A stretch of DNA of 64,000 nucleotides from positions 8,370,001 to 8,434,000 of the forward strand of contig NC_086266.1 of the NCBI RefSeq assembly GCF_021018805.1, written 5' to 3'. The position numbers and the translations under genes were made by a program. Positions within the stretch are counted from its first letter, which is position 1, and every line of letters starts with the position of its first letter. This stretch comes from Prinia subflava (Eukaryota > Chordata > Aves > Passeriformes > Cisticolidae). The notes beneath the pieces are model-generated. The model saw nothing but the letters and a program-made list of their open reading frames with translations, did not search any database and had not been told where the DNA came from. Below, piece by piece: positions 36,801 to 49,320 of this stretch.

Positions 36801-39800
36801 GGGTAGGAACGCAGCTCTGGGGAAGCGATAATGCCCGGTAGGCAACGCTCATGCAGGTAGGAAGGCAGGACCGGGAGAGTGAGTGTGGAGGAGACCCCCA
36901 GGGTGGCCGGGAGCGCGGCCACGCTGAGCGGCTGCCCGCAGCTGGGCGGGGGGATGTACACCAGCGACTGGCTCGGGCTCAGCACAGCCCCAGCCTGGAA
37001 GGACAAGGGCAGCTTTTGCATAGCAGGGGCCTGAGAAGGGGGAAAGCAAACCCTGTTCAATGTGAAGGTGGCGGGAGTGGAGGCAGAGGTGGTGCAGCTG
37101 GAGACAACCACAGACAATGTCCCTTCTGCCAGCACGCCTGGCCCTTGTGCTGCAGTGCTGGGGAGGGCTTTCTCGTTCCCAGCAGGTTCACTCTCTGGAG
37201 CCACAGAGCAGGCTGGGGCAGCATCAGCCTGCTTGTCACTGGGGGGATCTGCCGGTGTCCAGGCAGTGTCAGCACCACTGCTCTTTTGCTCCACAGCTCT
37301 GGGGGTTGCTGGCTCCTGCCCTCTGCCATCCCCCTGACCTGCCAGAGGGCCCAGGGCGTCATCTGTCACAGTCTTTCCCACACACTCCAGGTCTGGGTTG
37401 GGATCAGGTGGCTGCTCCTCCAATTTGGGTCCAAGCTTTTCCTCCACCTTGCCATCAGCATCCAGGCCCTGGGCACTGCTGCCACCACCGCTGACTGCTG
37501 TGAGCTCCACCTGCAGCAAGAAGGGAGAAGGTGTTCCTGGGACCTGTGCAAGTGGCACCCAGGGAAGCAGGAAGGATCTGTCCACCCCAGACACAGAGGC
37601 AAGAGCAGCAGACAGCTCTCCCCAAAGGAGAACACAGATTTACCTCACTGCATCCCTCTCAAGAAGGAGTCCAGGTATCCATTAGGGAAAATGCTCCTGC
37701 TTGGCCTATTCCATCAGGGAATGGCCTTCTTAGACCCAGTTGTACAGGCAGAGAACTCACCTCAGAAAGGCTGCTGCTGACACAAAACTCTTGAGACCCC
37801 AAGTGCTGGGAGCTGCTCGTTTTTGACTCCTCATCAGAAATGGGGGCTCTCCTAGGTGAAGAAGAAGACACAGCATTATGAAACCCCAAAATACCCTCCC
37901 AGAATCCCACCCCTCCCTGTCCCCACGTGGGACAGTGAAGCAGCAGTACACCTTCTTTACCCAGGGCCACCTGGCCTCATCATGGGCCAGTCCAGCCTTC
38001 CCCAGTGTCACAGCCTGGTGCCACACACCTGTTCCTGTCCCCTCCATTTCCCATTCTGTCCCACCACACCTTTCCATCTTCCCCTGAGTCTCATCCTGCT
38101 TGTCTCTTTCCCCACCTCCTCATTTCCATTCCTCCTGCTTCCTCCCTGTCCTGGGACCCCCAGCCCAGCCTAGCTACCAGTGGGAATCTCCCTCTGGTGC
38201 CAAAGCTTTCTGGGCTCAGGAGGCCTGAACAGGAGCAGCGGATGCCCACGGCCATCCCAATGTGCTATGTCTTGCTGGCCAGCATGTCTGGACCCCTTGC
38301 CGCTGGAATGTGATTCCTCAGTGGAAAGCCTGGATTCAGGACAAGGATTGTGACCTCCTTGGGACACTCCTTCCCTGATGGTATTCACCAGACAGCACTT
38401 CCCTGGTGTTTTGCTCGGGACAAGCTGCTAGTGCCAGCACAAAACAGACCAAGTCTGGATTCTGTTGATGACATAATTTCAGTTGGATTTGCTTCCTGTG
38501 TCCTAGGCTTTCACAGCAGTCACAGATACAGAGCTGTGGGCACACGATTTGTCTTTGGACTCAGTACACCCTATTACAGACCTCTGGCATTAGGACCTCA
38601 CTCTGGGCTGCCTCAGCCCTGTGACTCTGCTTCATACCCCCAGTGCCAGGAACCTTCTCAGTAACCCTTGCAGCAGGACCCGACTCTGTTCCCCAGTGCC
38701 AGGAACCTGCTCCGTATCCTCAGCCCCAGGGGTACGCTGCTCTGTACCCCCACTGCCAGGACCCTGCTTGGAGCTGTTTCCGTGCCATCCCCACAGACCT
38801 TCGGGTCAATGACATCCCCGTCGGTCCCTCCAGAGGCTCCCGCGTTCTCGGGGCTGCCCGGCCCGCCCGTCAGAGGCCGCGGGGCGGGGATGGCGGCCGG
38901 GGCCGAGCCGCCTCAGCAGGAGGTGGAGGTGAGCAGGCCGAGAGGCCGGAGCGGGCGGTGGTCGCGGGGTCCCGGGGCCGGCGCGGTGGCCGCGGGGCCG
39001 GCGCGGAGCGGGGCGGGGGCCGAGCGCGAGGGGGAGCCCGAGCGCAGCCGCCCGCCCGCGGCCCCGCGGGGCCCGCCCGGGCACGGCGCTCCCGGCGCTT
39101 CCCGGAGATTCCCGGAGCTTCCCGGTCCACAGCTCTCCCGCCGCTACGGCAGGGCCGGCGGGAACCCCCTGCCCAGCTCCCCTCGGCTGCCTCCGAGCAG
39201 CCTTGAGGGCGGTGCGTGGTCTCCGCCCGGACCTCCTCCCGGGGCAGTGCGCGATGCCGCCCGCACAGACGGGGCCCAAGGAATGAGATGGGGATCGGGG
39301 ACAAGAGAGCACCCGGCCGCAGCCCTCCGCCCTGCCCAGACATCTCAAAATTTGACGTCTATTGTAAGCTCGGAGCAGCGCCGAGAGGCTCGGCGGGTAT
39401 CGCCACCGCAGCCCTTATCTGCGGGACACAGGGCGCCCGGCGGTGCTGCAGGGGGCAGATCAGCTCTGCCCGGGCCAGACCTGGGGCTCGTCCCTGCCCA
39501 CCACTGCTGCACCGGCCTTAGGGGACGCCCGCCAAAACCCTCGGCACCCGCGGCCAGCCGTGACAGCCACACGCTGCCTCTGCGCACATAAAACTTCCCT
39601 GGCTTGGGCAAATGCATGGAACAGTTGCAGTGGCCTTGAGGAAGGCATAAACTATTCAGTTCTGTGAATAAGACCCCTGAGCCACGGGAATGAACAGGCA
39701 ATGCAAAGCCACAGACCTTGGCTTGATCGATCCTACCTCCCAGCCACTAATCCTCCCTAATTCCCTGTTTGGTGGCAAGGAACAACCCTCCCATCTGATC

Positions 39801-40284
39801 ATTTTGTTGGCACCAACCTTCCCGGTCACCAAAAGCTTTTAGTTCAAGCTCTTTCCCTTCCTTGGCCATTGAGAGCACAGGTCTAGTGTAGCCAATAGCA
39901 CATGCAGTCAACTTGGCCTCAGCATTAAAGCTGTGGAGGCAACATAACCACACAGAGGCAACAAATCCTCTGCCGAGACCCTCAGCACTCTCCTCGCTGG
40001 AGGGTGTGGGGACCCTCCCAGAATGCCAACATATCCAATACATCCAGCTCCTCCCTGTGGCTCATCTGCACTTCAGGCCATTTTAGACCCCAGTGAAAAG
40101 GGGTTGAGTCAGCACCAGCTCCCTTCCCACAGCCTCTCCAGATCCCTAAGAAGCTTTCTCGTGCCTCTTTTCCCCTGCCCGCCACCCACGCACCTCACCT
40201 CTCCTCGTTGAGGCCACACATGCGAATCCGCTCTGTGCTGGTCCAGTTGTGCACCCCGCTGTAGAGAGGTGCTGTAGAGATCAT
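24805..40284 (-). CDS. BCORL1: BCL6 corepressor-like 1, 13 coding exons
   Basis: Nuclear transcriptional corepressor related to BCOR. It recruits CtBP and class II HDACs and joins PCGF1-type Polycomb (PRC1.1) complexes. Coding exons (minus strand, high to low): 40284-40199, 37851-37761, 37510-34937, 34639-34465, 33992-33912, 33766-33344, 31334-31105, 31018-30812, 30733-30567, 30436-30291, 29433-29356, 26255-26102, 25081-24805. All phases join, giving 1562 aa. Start [14 protein letters not shown] matches the human N-terminus. A CtBP-binding PLDLS motif lies at about 412-416. An acidic/basic region with a Glu run and [12 protein letters not shown] nuclear signal is in the 423-bp exon. Ankyrin repeats occupy about 1245-1390, and the PCGF-binding PUFD domain is the last ~115 residues, ending VEYQAWSS. 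Shorter than human (1785 aa) mainly because the long Pro/Ala/Val-rich repeat region before SRVCFP is missing. Exon 40337-40199 begins with 53 bases of 5' UTR after a TTTTGCAG acceptor. Confidence 0.96.
25838..26015 (+). repeat. CR1 LINE 3'-end fragment
   Basis: Has AGCAGCTGTGGCTGCCCCAT, TGGAAGTGTCCAAGACCAG, the GGTGTCCCTGTTCATGGCAG block, CGCAACCCAAACCATTCTGG and the terminal CTGTGATGATTCTGTGA. It lies in the last BCORL1 intron, antisense to the gene. Confidence 0.88.
26590..26816 (+). repeat. CR1 LINE 3' segment
   Basis: Begins with AAGGTGGATGTACAGAAATT, then CTTCCCTGTGAGAATGG, CAAGGCCGGGTTGGACAGGG and TGGAATAAGATGGTCTTTGA, and ends with a CATGATTCTATGA terminus. BCORL1 intron, antisense to the gene. 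Confidence 0.87.
31450..31612 (+). repeat. CR1 LINE 3'-end fragment
   Basis: Recognised by GTGGCTGTGCATCCCTAGAA, CAAGGCCATATTGTACAGGG, CTGGGATAGTGGAAGGTGTC, GGAACTGGATGAGCTTTAAG and CCAACCCAAACCTTTCCGG. BCORL1 intron, antisense. Confidence 0.87.
34080..34345 (+). repeat. CR1 LINE 3' segment
   Basis: Contains GGGGGATGGCTTTAAATGAA, AGATTGGACATAGGGAAGAA, GAGGGTGGTAAAACACTGGC, CATCCAAGGCCAGGCTCAAC and GATGAGCTTTAAGGTTCCTC. It occupies most of the 472-bp BCORL1 intron between 33992 and 34465, antisense. Confidence 0.87.
38815..39560 (+). promoter_or_regulatory. Internal CpG island in BCORL1 intron with plus-strand first-exon-like sequence
   Basis: A CpG-dense block lies between the first and second BCORL1 coding exons. 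On the plus strand it holds GGGGATGGCG (ATG at 38890), a 13-codon open stretch ([13 protein letters not shown]) and a consensus donor GTGAGC at 38929, which looks like a first coding exon. No downstream exon was recognised. It could instead be an alternative BCORL1 promoter on the minus strand, or an antisense lncRNA start. Confidence 0.45.
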
Positions 40285-40337
40285 GACAGCTGATCCTTAC
40301 CCTCCAGGACCTGCTGGGGCTCCAGGGACCGCTCTGC

Positions 40338-43300
40338 CTGCAAAAGGGAAACAGAGGGTTGGGAACTCTCCTTGGGATGATCAATTCAACTGCCCTTTTG
40401 GAAAACTCATCCTCAGCTTTGCTGCCAGGCAGATGGGGAACAGGGATGCCATAGGTCTACAAGAAATTAGCAGTGCCTTTGGACAGAATCCATCATCCAC
40501 TCATCCTCTCATTAAACAAGTGTTATTGCCAAAAACGCCACTGGCTACCACAAGAGTTTCACACAAGTGTCTTCACCACAGTCACACATCCTTTGAAACA
40601 TTTCCCCCACTTTTCCTTCTCCCTCCAGAGGAACCTACAGCACCAGAAGACACCAGGCAGAGCTGTACAAGGTGATGGTCTTTTATAGCACTGAAACTTC
40701 AAGGCTGCACAGGACTCTTCTAAAGCAGCCCACTGCAGGTCCTAGAGGCAAAGCCTCAAACAAGGAGGGTCCTCAATTGAGGGCTCCTAGAGGGAGCAGA
40801 GGTTTGTCAGTGGTGCTGCCAAGGTTTTATCTCCTCCTTCTGTGAGGAAGGTGCTGGTTTTCTTTGGAGTTATGGGTGGAAAACATGAGAAAATCCAGAG
40901 ATTCAGGAGCATCCATGAGGCACTGTCAGCTGGGCGGAGCTTTCAGGGGAGAGCGTTGCAGCCAATCATGCAGCGCTGGGTGTTGGAGCATTGAGAAGCT
41001 CTGCTGCTCCAGGGAAAAGGCAGAGGAGGAAGAGAGGATCTCCTGTGCTAACAAGTGGACTCAGCCAAACTAAGCAGGATTGATTGCAAAAGGGAGAGAG
41101 ATACTGTCAAGGAGGTTCAGGGAAATACTAAACCCTGAAGGTAAAGCAAGGCACAGAGCCACGGCAACGCTCTCAGTGCAGCGGTGGGAGTGGGAATTAG
41201 CTGGAAGCAGCACGTGACCCCCAATCTCTGTCGATTGTCTTTTCCCTGACATACTCCTGGCGACAGCAGCTCTGCACGGGACAGGCAGCAACTCGTGCCA
41301 CAGAAGGAGCCACACAGGGACCTGCTGGCCAGCAGCTCAAGGGACGAGCCACAGCAGTGAGCAGCTCCTCCGAGCGCAGCTGCTGCTGGGTGTCCTCGCT
41401 GCAGCCTGAACATGCCGGTGGGGATCCGAGGAGGTGGAGAAAGGGGCCAGGCACATGGGAGAAACGGGGGCAAGGCAGCTGGTGTGCCAAAGAGAAAGCA
41501 ACAGACCCATCTGCACATACGAGGGCACAAGTAACAAACAGTGTACGGAAATCAGAGGTCAGGGAAAGAGGGGAAACCTGCTAAAAACACACACTGTGAG
41601 ACAAGAGAAATCCTCAGTATCGATGGGGGAGACGGGCAGACGCCAAGGCAGAGAGCAGGGTCATACCCAAGGAGAACAAGGTGGCCTGGAGCAGGAAGGG
41701 GAGGAGTCTTTCGATGCTTGGAGAGAAATGCAACATAAAGGAAATAGGGGAACAAACAATCTGCGGGGATTTCACCATCTTAGGCTAAACTGAAAGAAGG
41801 GGAGGAGGAAAGTTCTGCCCCCAAGCACAGCAGCAGGACAGATGTTCCAGCAGGAATCAAAAGGGACTTTCTTTCCCACGGGGCAAGGGGATGCATACGG
41901 CTGCACCATGTGGAGCTGAGGACAAGCAGAGATGAGGCGGGACCCCTGCATAGGTCTGGTAAGGGAGGAGTGATAATGGGGTGTTACAAGGAGCTGGAAG
42001 AAACAGCATGTTTGGAGTGCTCGAGTAAGAGCTGGTCAAAAGAGCTGGAATGACGGCCACAAGAGAAGAGCTGGGAGGACACAGTGACAGAGATCAACAC
42101 TGTTACATGGATTCTTGGCCTCTTGTCCTCTACAGATGAAGTGGGACACATGCCAAAGACAGGCATTTCACAGGGAATGAAGAACAGAAAAGAAAAAGAA
42201 TCCAGATATGAACTCAGAGAAGGAATAAAACAGGGCCAAGCACAAGACGTGGGTTCAAGCGCAAACCAGTGGAGAAACAGCATCCTTAAAAAGGCAGACC
42301 AGGAAGTTTATTGGGAAATGCAGGGACGAGCAGTCTCCCGATGCAATACTGAGCCAGAGAGAGCAACTGCAGCCTCCCTGTGTCAGAACACTGTTAGCCG
42401 AGTCGGCACAGGGAAAGCGAGCACATCTCCCATCTACACTGGTGCAGCTGGAAGCGACATTAAAGGGATGTAATTAAACTCGTAGGAAACCCTTGGAGAA
42501 CACAACTAGGGCATGGCTTCATATGCCTGTCTTCGAGCAGAAGAAGCTGTTGAGAAACTGCTGAAGCCCTTCTTTCCCCTCACCCCTTCGGTCATGTCAC
42601 TGAAGCCCTGCAGTATTCCAGAAAACTTGAGCAGGGATCAACTTGATCTCTGTTAAAAACACTTTCTTTTTTCTTTATTTTTTTTCCTGGCTGGGCTGGT
42701 TTTAACCCATACTAGCTCCTAGATCAGCCTCACCAAGACGGAGAGAGGGCAGAGCCTGGCACAGACTTAATCCACAACGTCTGCCAAAGGAAGTGTATAC
42801 GAAACCACAGTCTTATTTTGATTTAGCTAAATAGGTGCTCAGCCAATTCTAATTAACACCAAAGAAAACGAGTTTAGAATGAAGTAAGAACATCGAGGCA
42901 TTCTGCATGGGGAAGCTCATACGGTATTAAAGTACTTTCACCTCCCGAAACAAAACATGCCCTAAGAACTGTGAGCAAGGAAGGTCCTGAACATGCTCAC
43001 CTCCAACAACAAGCGCTCTGAGAGCTTTTCAATGAAACTACTATAGTCAATTAAAAGAAACGGGAATTTTGTTCATTAAGGCAATACATCTCAATGTTTC
43101 GCAAAAGGAAACGATGCTACGCTGCAAACCTGCCTCTTCCAAGCTCCAGGAAAAGCAAAGCAGATGTTTTCCTTGCAGTGAAAGCATGCTTTTACTCAGG
43201 TTACTGATGACTTGGCTAGCCATGGAAGCTCCCTTGCATTAAGTCAAGAAATTACTCTTCTGAAATATTGCTGTACAGTGATGGAAACAAGTTTCCTGAG

Positions 43301-46300
43301 ATGAAGTTCTTCAGGAATGGACATTTTTTAACCATTATCTCTAGACAAGTCCTCCTTGCAATGAAAACCCAACAGCACCAAGACAACCATTATTTTAGGG
43401 CAGGCTGAGCAAGGGTTCCAGGACAGGCTCTCCCAGCATTCACTTACCAGCTCCCACTGCTGACAAGAATTAAGCCTATGCCATCTCCACGCTGATCCCT
43501 GTTAAACCCTGTCTGTTCCCTGGCTCTTGGGGATCCCAACTTGAATTGTCTGAAGTGAGGCTGCCTAATTGTTTCCAGCAGCCTCTCACAGTCACCTCCC
43601 ACCCCACTGTTAATGCAGCAAAGGGGTTGCAAAGTAGATTCTGAAGCCACCCCGCTGCAAGCCACCCTCTCTTCTCCCAGTGACAGCAATCCCTTGGCCC
43701 GATCAGGTCCCCAGCCTGACAACTCTCAGCTCCTCAAGCACTTGCATTGGCAAACATGTAAAGCAACTTCTCGGGCTGGCACCAACCTGCCAGTCACAGA
43801 TAGCCAAGTCTTTGCTTCTCTCTGCGGAATTTGGTGCTGTTGATGTTTGCCCTCACAGGTGTCTCAACTACGTTGCTACCTGGTCTAACTCACTTTGATC
43901 AGATTACCCAGAGCCGTGACCTCCTACAGCGCCCACCTTACAGCAGTAGAGCCAGGCCTACCAATGTGGGAAGGGAGCTTTTCCCTGCTCCTCCCAGAGA
44001 CAGCCTATGCCAATCAGTTCTCCACAGTGCACACACATCCCTCTGTAGGACCATGCTGCCTTGATCCCCCACAAAAGGCTTCCATGTATTTTCCTGCTCT
44101 GTACACTGCCAAGTACTAAAACCACTTTGATTTCAAGGCATTTACCCTTCCTCTCCTCTATGCCAGCCCCAGCACATGAGCTACACACCAAGAGGTGAAC
44201 AGTGTCCTGCTGCACCCTGCCTTGGTAGGTGGAAGCTGACAGGTACTGAAACATCAGCAGCCAGTCTTCTTAAGCCCCCAGCACAAGGATTCTCTCTGCC
44301 TGCTCTGGGCAGGCACACCATCCCCAACATAGGTGGGAGAGCACCAAGCAAAGACCCAACAGGCAGCAACGTGCTCCACTGCCGGCAGTGGGAGCTCAGA
44401 CAATGGCACGAGTTCACCCAGGGAGAACATCAGCTCTGCCTTTCCCCTTGCATGAGTGGCAGCCACAGCATGAGCTGACTCCAGGAATCCCAGTGTGGGT
44501 CATTTGGTGCAGCTCAGCTGCTCCAGAGCCTTTGCGGACACAGCTGCCCAGTCAGTGGTGCCTCCGTCCATGCTGGCATTGAGTGGGCCAGCAGCACAGA
44601 GGAAGGAAAAGTACTTCCCAGCCTTAGGGTATGGAACAGAGAAAGGCTACCACATCCCTTGGCAGCAGGAGATGGGGAGGATGCCATGGTTGCCCTCCCA
44701 CAGCACCGTGTGGCTCCTGTGGCCAGGGGACACTGCAGAAGACCGGGAGCAATGCACTTTGACCCTGGAAACACACCCGCGGGAGACACCTTTGAAACAT
44801 TCGTTCACAGAGCAGCAAAACCCGTAAGGAAGGGGGTTTTATCCCCTGAATGGCTACAAAATATAAAATGAGGTCAGCTGCTGGAAAGTCGGGTGGGATT
44901 CAGTGCTCAGAGCACAGCTGGCCACTTTGACAGGAGCAGGAGCAGCGGAACGAGACGGGATGTGCCCTGTAGCTCTTCCCAGGGGTCAGGTGGGCCAGAA
45001 GGGAAAGGTCTGCAGCGACAGGCAGGTCTTCTTCCCTTGCCATAGTTTGCTCACTTTGGCAATTCTTTGTTGCCATTAGTAACGCAGGCAAGGAATTCTA
45101 TTTGTTTTGATATGTGATGGTCTGGTGTCCATTGGAAGTGCAGAAGGCCAGAGCAAGCACCGATCCCTAGACCTATCCCCAACATCTCAGTTCTGAGCAC
45201 CACTTTGGAAAACCCGGTGGAGTAAACTGCTGGCAAAAAATTAAAAATTAAATCAAAAAACCTCTGATGGCCCTATCACAGGACTCCCAGTGGGACGATA
45301 TGCAGGACGATAAGGGAAAATTTAAACAAGAAAACTGAAAAAACAAGAACAGTGTATCTTATGTTATGTTACCACTCACAAAGAGGTCAGAAACTGTAGG
45401 AGAATGGACCAGGAATGACTAGAGTGGCACAAAATAAGCAAGGACGGGCCAGGCTACCTCTGGGGCTGTCTGGGCAGAGCGATGCCCAGTGAGGGTGCCC
45501 CTGAGCTGGGTTTGGTCCCTGCTGCCTGCACAGCCGCCCCGGCCGCTGCGGAGCTGAGCCAGGCTTTGCCTACACGCATTTGCTTAAGCTGATTTAAAGA
45601 CACAGTAACACCACACGTAATTATAGATCCTCAGCACGATGAATTGGAAAAAAAAAGAAAAAAATCCATCCCTTTTTCAGAAAAATAAAAGTTTGCTGCA
45701 CACTGGGCAGTGCTGTGATAATTGGTCCCAGCTGCTGGACAACTGGTGTCAGTATATCTTGGCTTGTCTGCAACAACCAGGTTGCCCCCACCAAATTTTT
45801 AAGGACTGAAAAAGAGCCATTAAGGGATGACAATGTTCAAAAATGTCTCTGACAAGGTTCACATCATCCAAAATGCCAAAAGCAAGAGTGCAGCCTCCCA
45901 TGCCTGGGAGTCAGACTGGTGCTCCAGAGCCCAGAGGTCCCAAGGGCAGATCTGAAGGCCAAACCTCGCTGGAGCCTGGGCTCTTGACATCTGGAATGAG
46001 CGTCCAGACCCAGGTGACAGCGATGCAGCCAGTGTCCTCAGCTGGCACCACACAGCCTCCAGCCAGTGCTGACACTGGGACCACCTAACCCAAAGGGTGG
46101 CCAGGGCAATGGAAGTGGCACATCAGAAAGGGAAGGGAAGGAAGGGAAGAGAAGAAAGGGAAGGGAAGGCTGCTGCAGACAGGGCCAAAAAGATGCAGAG
46201 GAGCCGCAAAGGGTACGGGATGCACTGGCCCTGCCCTAGCACTCATCCCCAGACTCCAAGGGTGAGGGTGTCAGAGAGCGGATGCTCTGTGACAGGAGAA

Positions 46301-46380
46301 ACTCACTTCGTCTCTGTTTTAGCCTGACAGACCTTTTCCCGGTGCTGCTCTGAATCGGCCTCACCCAGGCTGGGATGAGG
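40338..46380 (-). other. BCORL1: BCORL1 5' intron (upstream of the ATG exon)
   Basis: If the first noncoding exon ends at 47609, this is intron. No coding exon was recognised on either strand. It contains a relatively AT-rich, repeat-poor stretch at about 42.6-43.4 kb and a purine tract (AGGGAAGGGAAGG-type) at about 46126-46170. CR1 copies are absent here, in contrast to the other introns. Confidence 0.5.
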
Positions 46381-46399
46381 GCACCGATGTCACTCGCCG

Positions 46400-49320
46400 A
46401 GGAGCCAGGACTCCTCCCGATACCGGCACGCTGCCGCGGGAGGGCTGGTTTCCTCCCCGGTGAGGGCGGCAGGAAGCGCCGCCTCCCTCGCCCGGTCCTG
46501 CCGCTGCCCGGCCATCACCGTGGGCACGGGCGGAGGACCGGCCGCCCCCGCCGCCCCGCCCTGGGCGCCGGGGGGCGTCGGCACGGAGCGGCACCGCCCC
46601 GGCCGCAGCACGCCCCGGGGCCGGGTCCGCGGGGGTTCCCCGGTGAGCCCCCTGCCCGAGGCGCGGCACGTCCCGCTCCCGAGCCCCGCGAGGCCACGGT
46701 ACGGCCCACGGCCCCGCGCCGCCGCCGGGGCCCCGCGGGGCAGGCAACCTCCCCTTGCCCGGGACACGGCGGCCTCGCGGCCGCTCCGGGAGCTTCGCCC
46801 CGCACCCCGCAGCCTTGCCGGGAGCCAGGCCCCGCCGTGCTGCCCCGCGCCCCGCTCCCGTAGCCCCCGGCTCAACAGTTGCCCCCGGGGCTGCTCCCCG
46901 GCGAAGCGTCCCGCAGCCCCGGCGGCCGCGGGCGGGCCCCCGCGCTGCCGCACCGGGGCAGCCCCGGACATGGAGGTGGCGGCGGCCGCGCTGCCCCCGA
47001 GGAGGGCTCTTCCGCCACCGCCTGGCACCCGGCCGGCCGGTACCCGCAGCCGAACTGGCCCCGGGCACAGCGGCGACCGGGGCGGGCTCGGGCCACGCCG
47101 CCAAACTCCACGAGCGCCCTGCGCCGTCGTCCCACCACCGCCCCGGGAGCGCCGCACAGCGCAGCCGCCCCGCCCCGCCGCGGGACCCCCCGCACCGCCC
47201 CGGCAGCGGCAGGTGCCACCGGTGCCGGTGCCGGAGCAGCCGTGCCGGGCAGGGCAGCGGCACCGCCGCGCCGTCGCGGGGCCGGGAGTGGAGCCGCCGC
47301 CGCCGCCCGCTGCCCCCCGCCCGGCGCTGTCAGTGCCCGCCGCGCCCCCGCCGCTGTCCCGCCGCAGGACGTCGCCGTCCCCCCCAGCCCGCACACCCCC
47401 CCCGCGCCGCCCCACCGCCGCCCCCGGGGGTGTCCCGGGACCGTTTCCATGGAGATCCCGTCCGGACGGCCGGGAAGGGGGGGTCGGGCCACCCGCTCCC
47501 CTCCGCCTGCCCCCGTGTGCCGTGGGTGCGGGGCGGCGCGGGCCCGGGGTGCCCGGGCAGCGGGGGCCGGGGTCCAGCGCGGGGCGGCGCGGGGCGGTGG
47601 GTACGCACCTGCTTCCCGAGGCGGGCGGGCGGCGGGGGGCGGCGGGCCGGGGCGGGCCCCTGCCCCAGGCGGCGGGTCGGACCCCGGGCGCTGCGAGCGG
47701 CGGTTCGGCGGCAGCGGCGGCGGCGGAGGAGACACTGGCAGCGGCAGCCGGAGTGTGAGGGCGAGAGCGAGCCGCGGCCGCGCGGGCTGCCGGGAGCCGT
47801 AGTCCGTCCGCCGGGGCCGGGAGCCGCCGAGCCGCCCCGCGGACTGCGGGTCCCAGCGTGCCGCGCGCCCCGGCCCGCGCGGGGGGGCCGGTCCGGAGAG
47901 GGAACGGGCGGGCGCGGGGAGGGAACGAGGGAGGGAGCGCGGGGAGGGAGGGAGCGCGGGGAGGGAGGGAGGGGGCTCCGCGCCCGGCGCGGCCCCGGGA
48001 GGGGCGGAGGGCGGGAGGCCGCCGCGCCCGGGGTTCGGTACGGCACGGAGCGGAGTGGCTCGGTACGGGGGGAGCCCAATGCACACACGGCCCGCACACA
48101 CACACACGCCCGCCCGACCCCGCACAGGGGCACCGCTTCCCGCACCGGGGAGCAACGCTCGCTCCGCACCGCGGGGAGGAGAAGGATGGAGGAGGAGGCG
48201 GCAGCGGGGGCGGGCGCTCGCTCCACGCCCGGGCAGCGCCGGGCGCCCGACAGCGGGCAGAGCCGGACGGGCAGCGCACGGCGAGCGCGGCGCACGCAGC
48301 CCCGGTGCCCGCAGTCCCGATGTCCCCAGCCCTACAGTCCTCAGCCCCGGTGCCTGAAGCCCCGCTGTCCCCCGCCCCGTTGCCCTCCGCGCCGTACCCT
48401 CTGCCCGGTGCCCATCGCCGGGCACTGCCGGGGGGGGGAGGTGTCCCCGGGCGCTGCGGGGCCGGGCCGGCTGGGAGAACGCGGACCCGCCTGCCTAGCC
48501 CAGGTGGGCGTGTGGCCCCCACCTCGGCGACGCTGCCCCTGGGTGATCTCCCGGGCCCGCCCCGGCTCCATGCTCCGCGGGGCGCGCAGCGCTGCGGGGC
48601 GGGGGTCGAAGCGCCTCCCCCGCGGCATGCGGGACACCGAGCGGCACGGCACGGCGCGGCGGCCGCAAGTTTGTCACCGGCCCCCGCCCGCGGCACCGGG
48701 GCCCGCAGGCCCGGAGGCCGCCGCACCCCCGTGGTGCCCGGCCAGGCCCGCTCCGCACCGTCCCGCACCGCCCCGGCGCTGACAGCCTCGCCTGGCCCGG
48801 GGCCGCGCCGCCCACGGTGCCCGCACGGGCCTCGGAGACCGGCGGCCTCGCAGCGCCCTGGCGCGGCCCCGCCGTGCGGGCACCGGCTGCCCGGCCCGGC
48901 CCTGCCCGGCCACGCCGCCCCGGGCTGTGCCGGGCCCCGCGCAGCACCGCCCCGTGCCCGCTCGTCTCCCGCGGCCCCTCACCCCGGCCCCGGCGCCCCC
49001 TCCGCCCGGCCCCCGTGTACCGGCAGCTGGGGGGGGGGCCGCGGGCGTCCCTGCTCCTGCACGACCCGGAGGGTAGGGCGGGATCCGCCCCCCCCCGGCC
49101 CGCGGCGTGGGGGCTGCACCGGGACGGGCAGGACCGGCTGGTCCCGGGGCGGGGGGCGCGATGCCGCCACGGTGTCTCCCGTCCCCGTGCGGTGGCACCG
49201 CGCTCCGGCGTGGAGCGGTCCCGGGGGCGGGCAGGGGCCGGGGGCTTCCCGGGGCCGGGCCCCGCAGGGCTGCGGGGTGGGCTCAGAACGGGGCGGTGCT
49301 GCGGTGACCGCGGCCCGCGA
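46400..49320 (-). promoter_or_regulatory. BCORL1: Large CpG island, probable BCORL1 promoter
   Basis: A nearly 3-kb, extremely GC- and CpG-rich block. On the minus strand a good donor (AAGCAG/GTGCGTACC) leaves an exon at 47609, which pairs in position with the acceptor of the ATG exon at 40337. The first noncoding exon would therefore lie at about 47609-47.85 kb, near a GGC-repeat run. Very long ORFs on both strands are an effect of base composition. Whether the right half serves a divergent plus-strand transcript cannot be told. Confidence 0.6.
47443..47456 (+). promoter_or_regulatory. X-box-like 14-mer in BCORL1 CpG island
   Basis: GTTTCCATGGAGAT is an imperfect inverted repeat close to the RFX X-box (GTTGCCATGGMAAC type). 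The identical 14-mer recurs in opposite orientation at 53608-53621. Confidence 0.4.

Noticed and set aside
35366..37780. Plus-strand ORFs of 309 and 370 codons
   Set aside because: They are antisense shadows of the large BCORL1 exon, whose minus-strand product is clearly homologous to the known protein.
38668..39591. 307-codon plus ORF in the internal CpG island
   Set aside because: Composition artefact. Only the 13-codon stretch before the donor at 38929 has gene-like signals.
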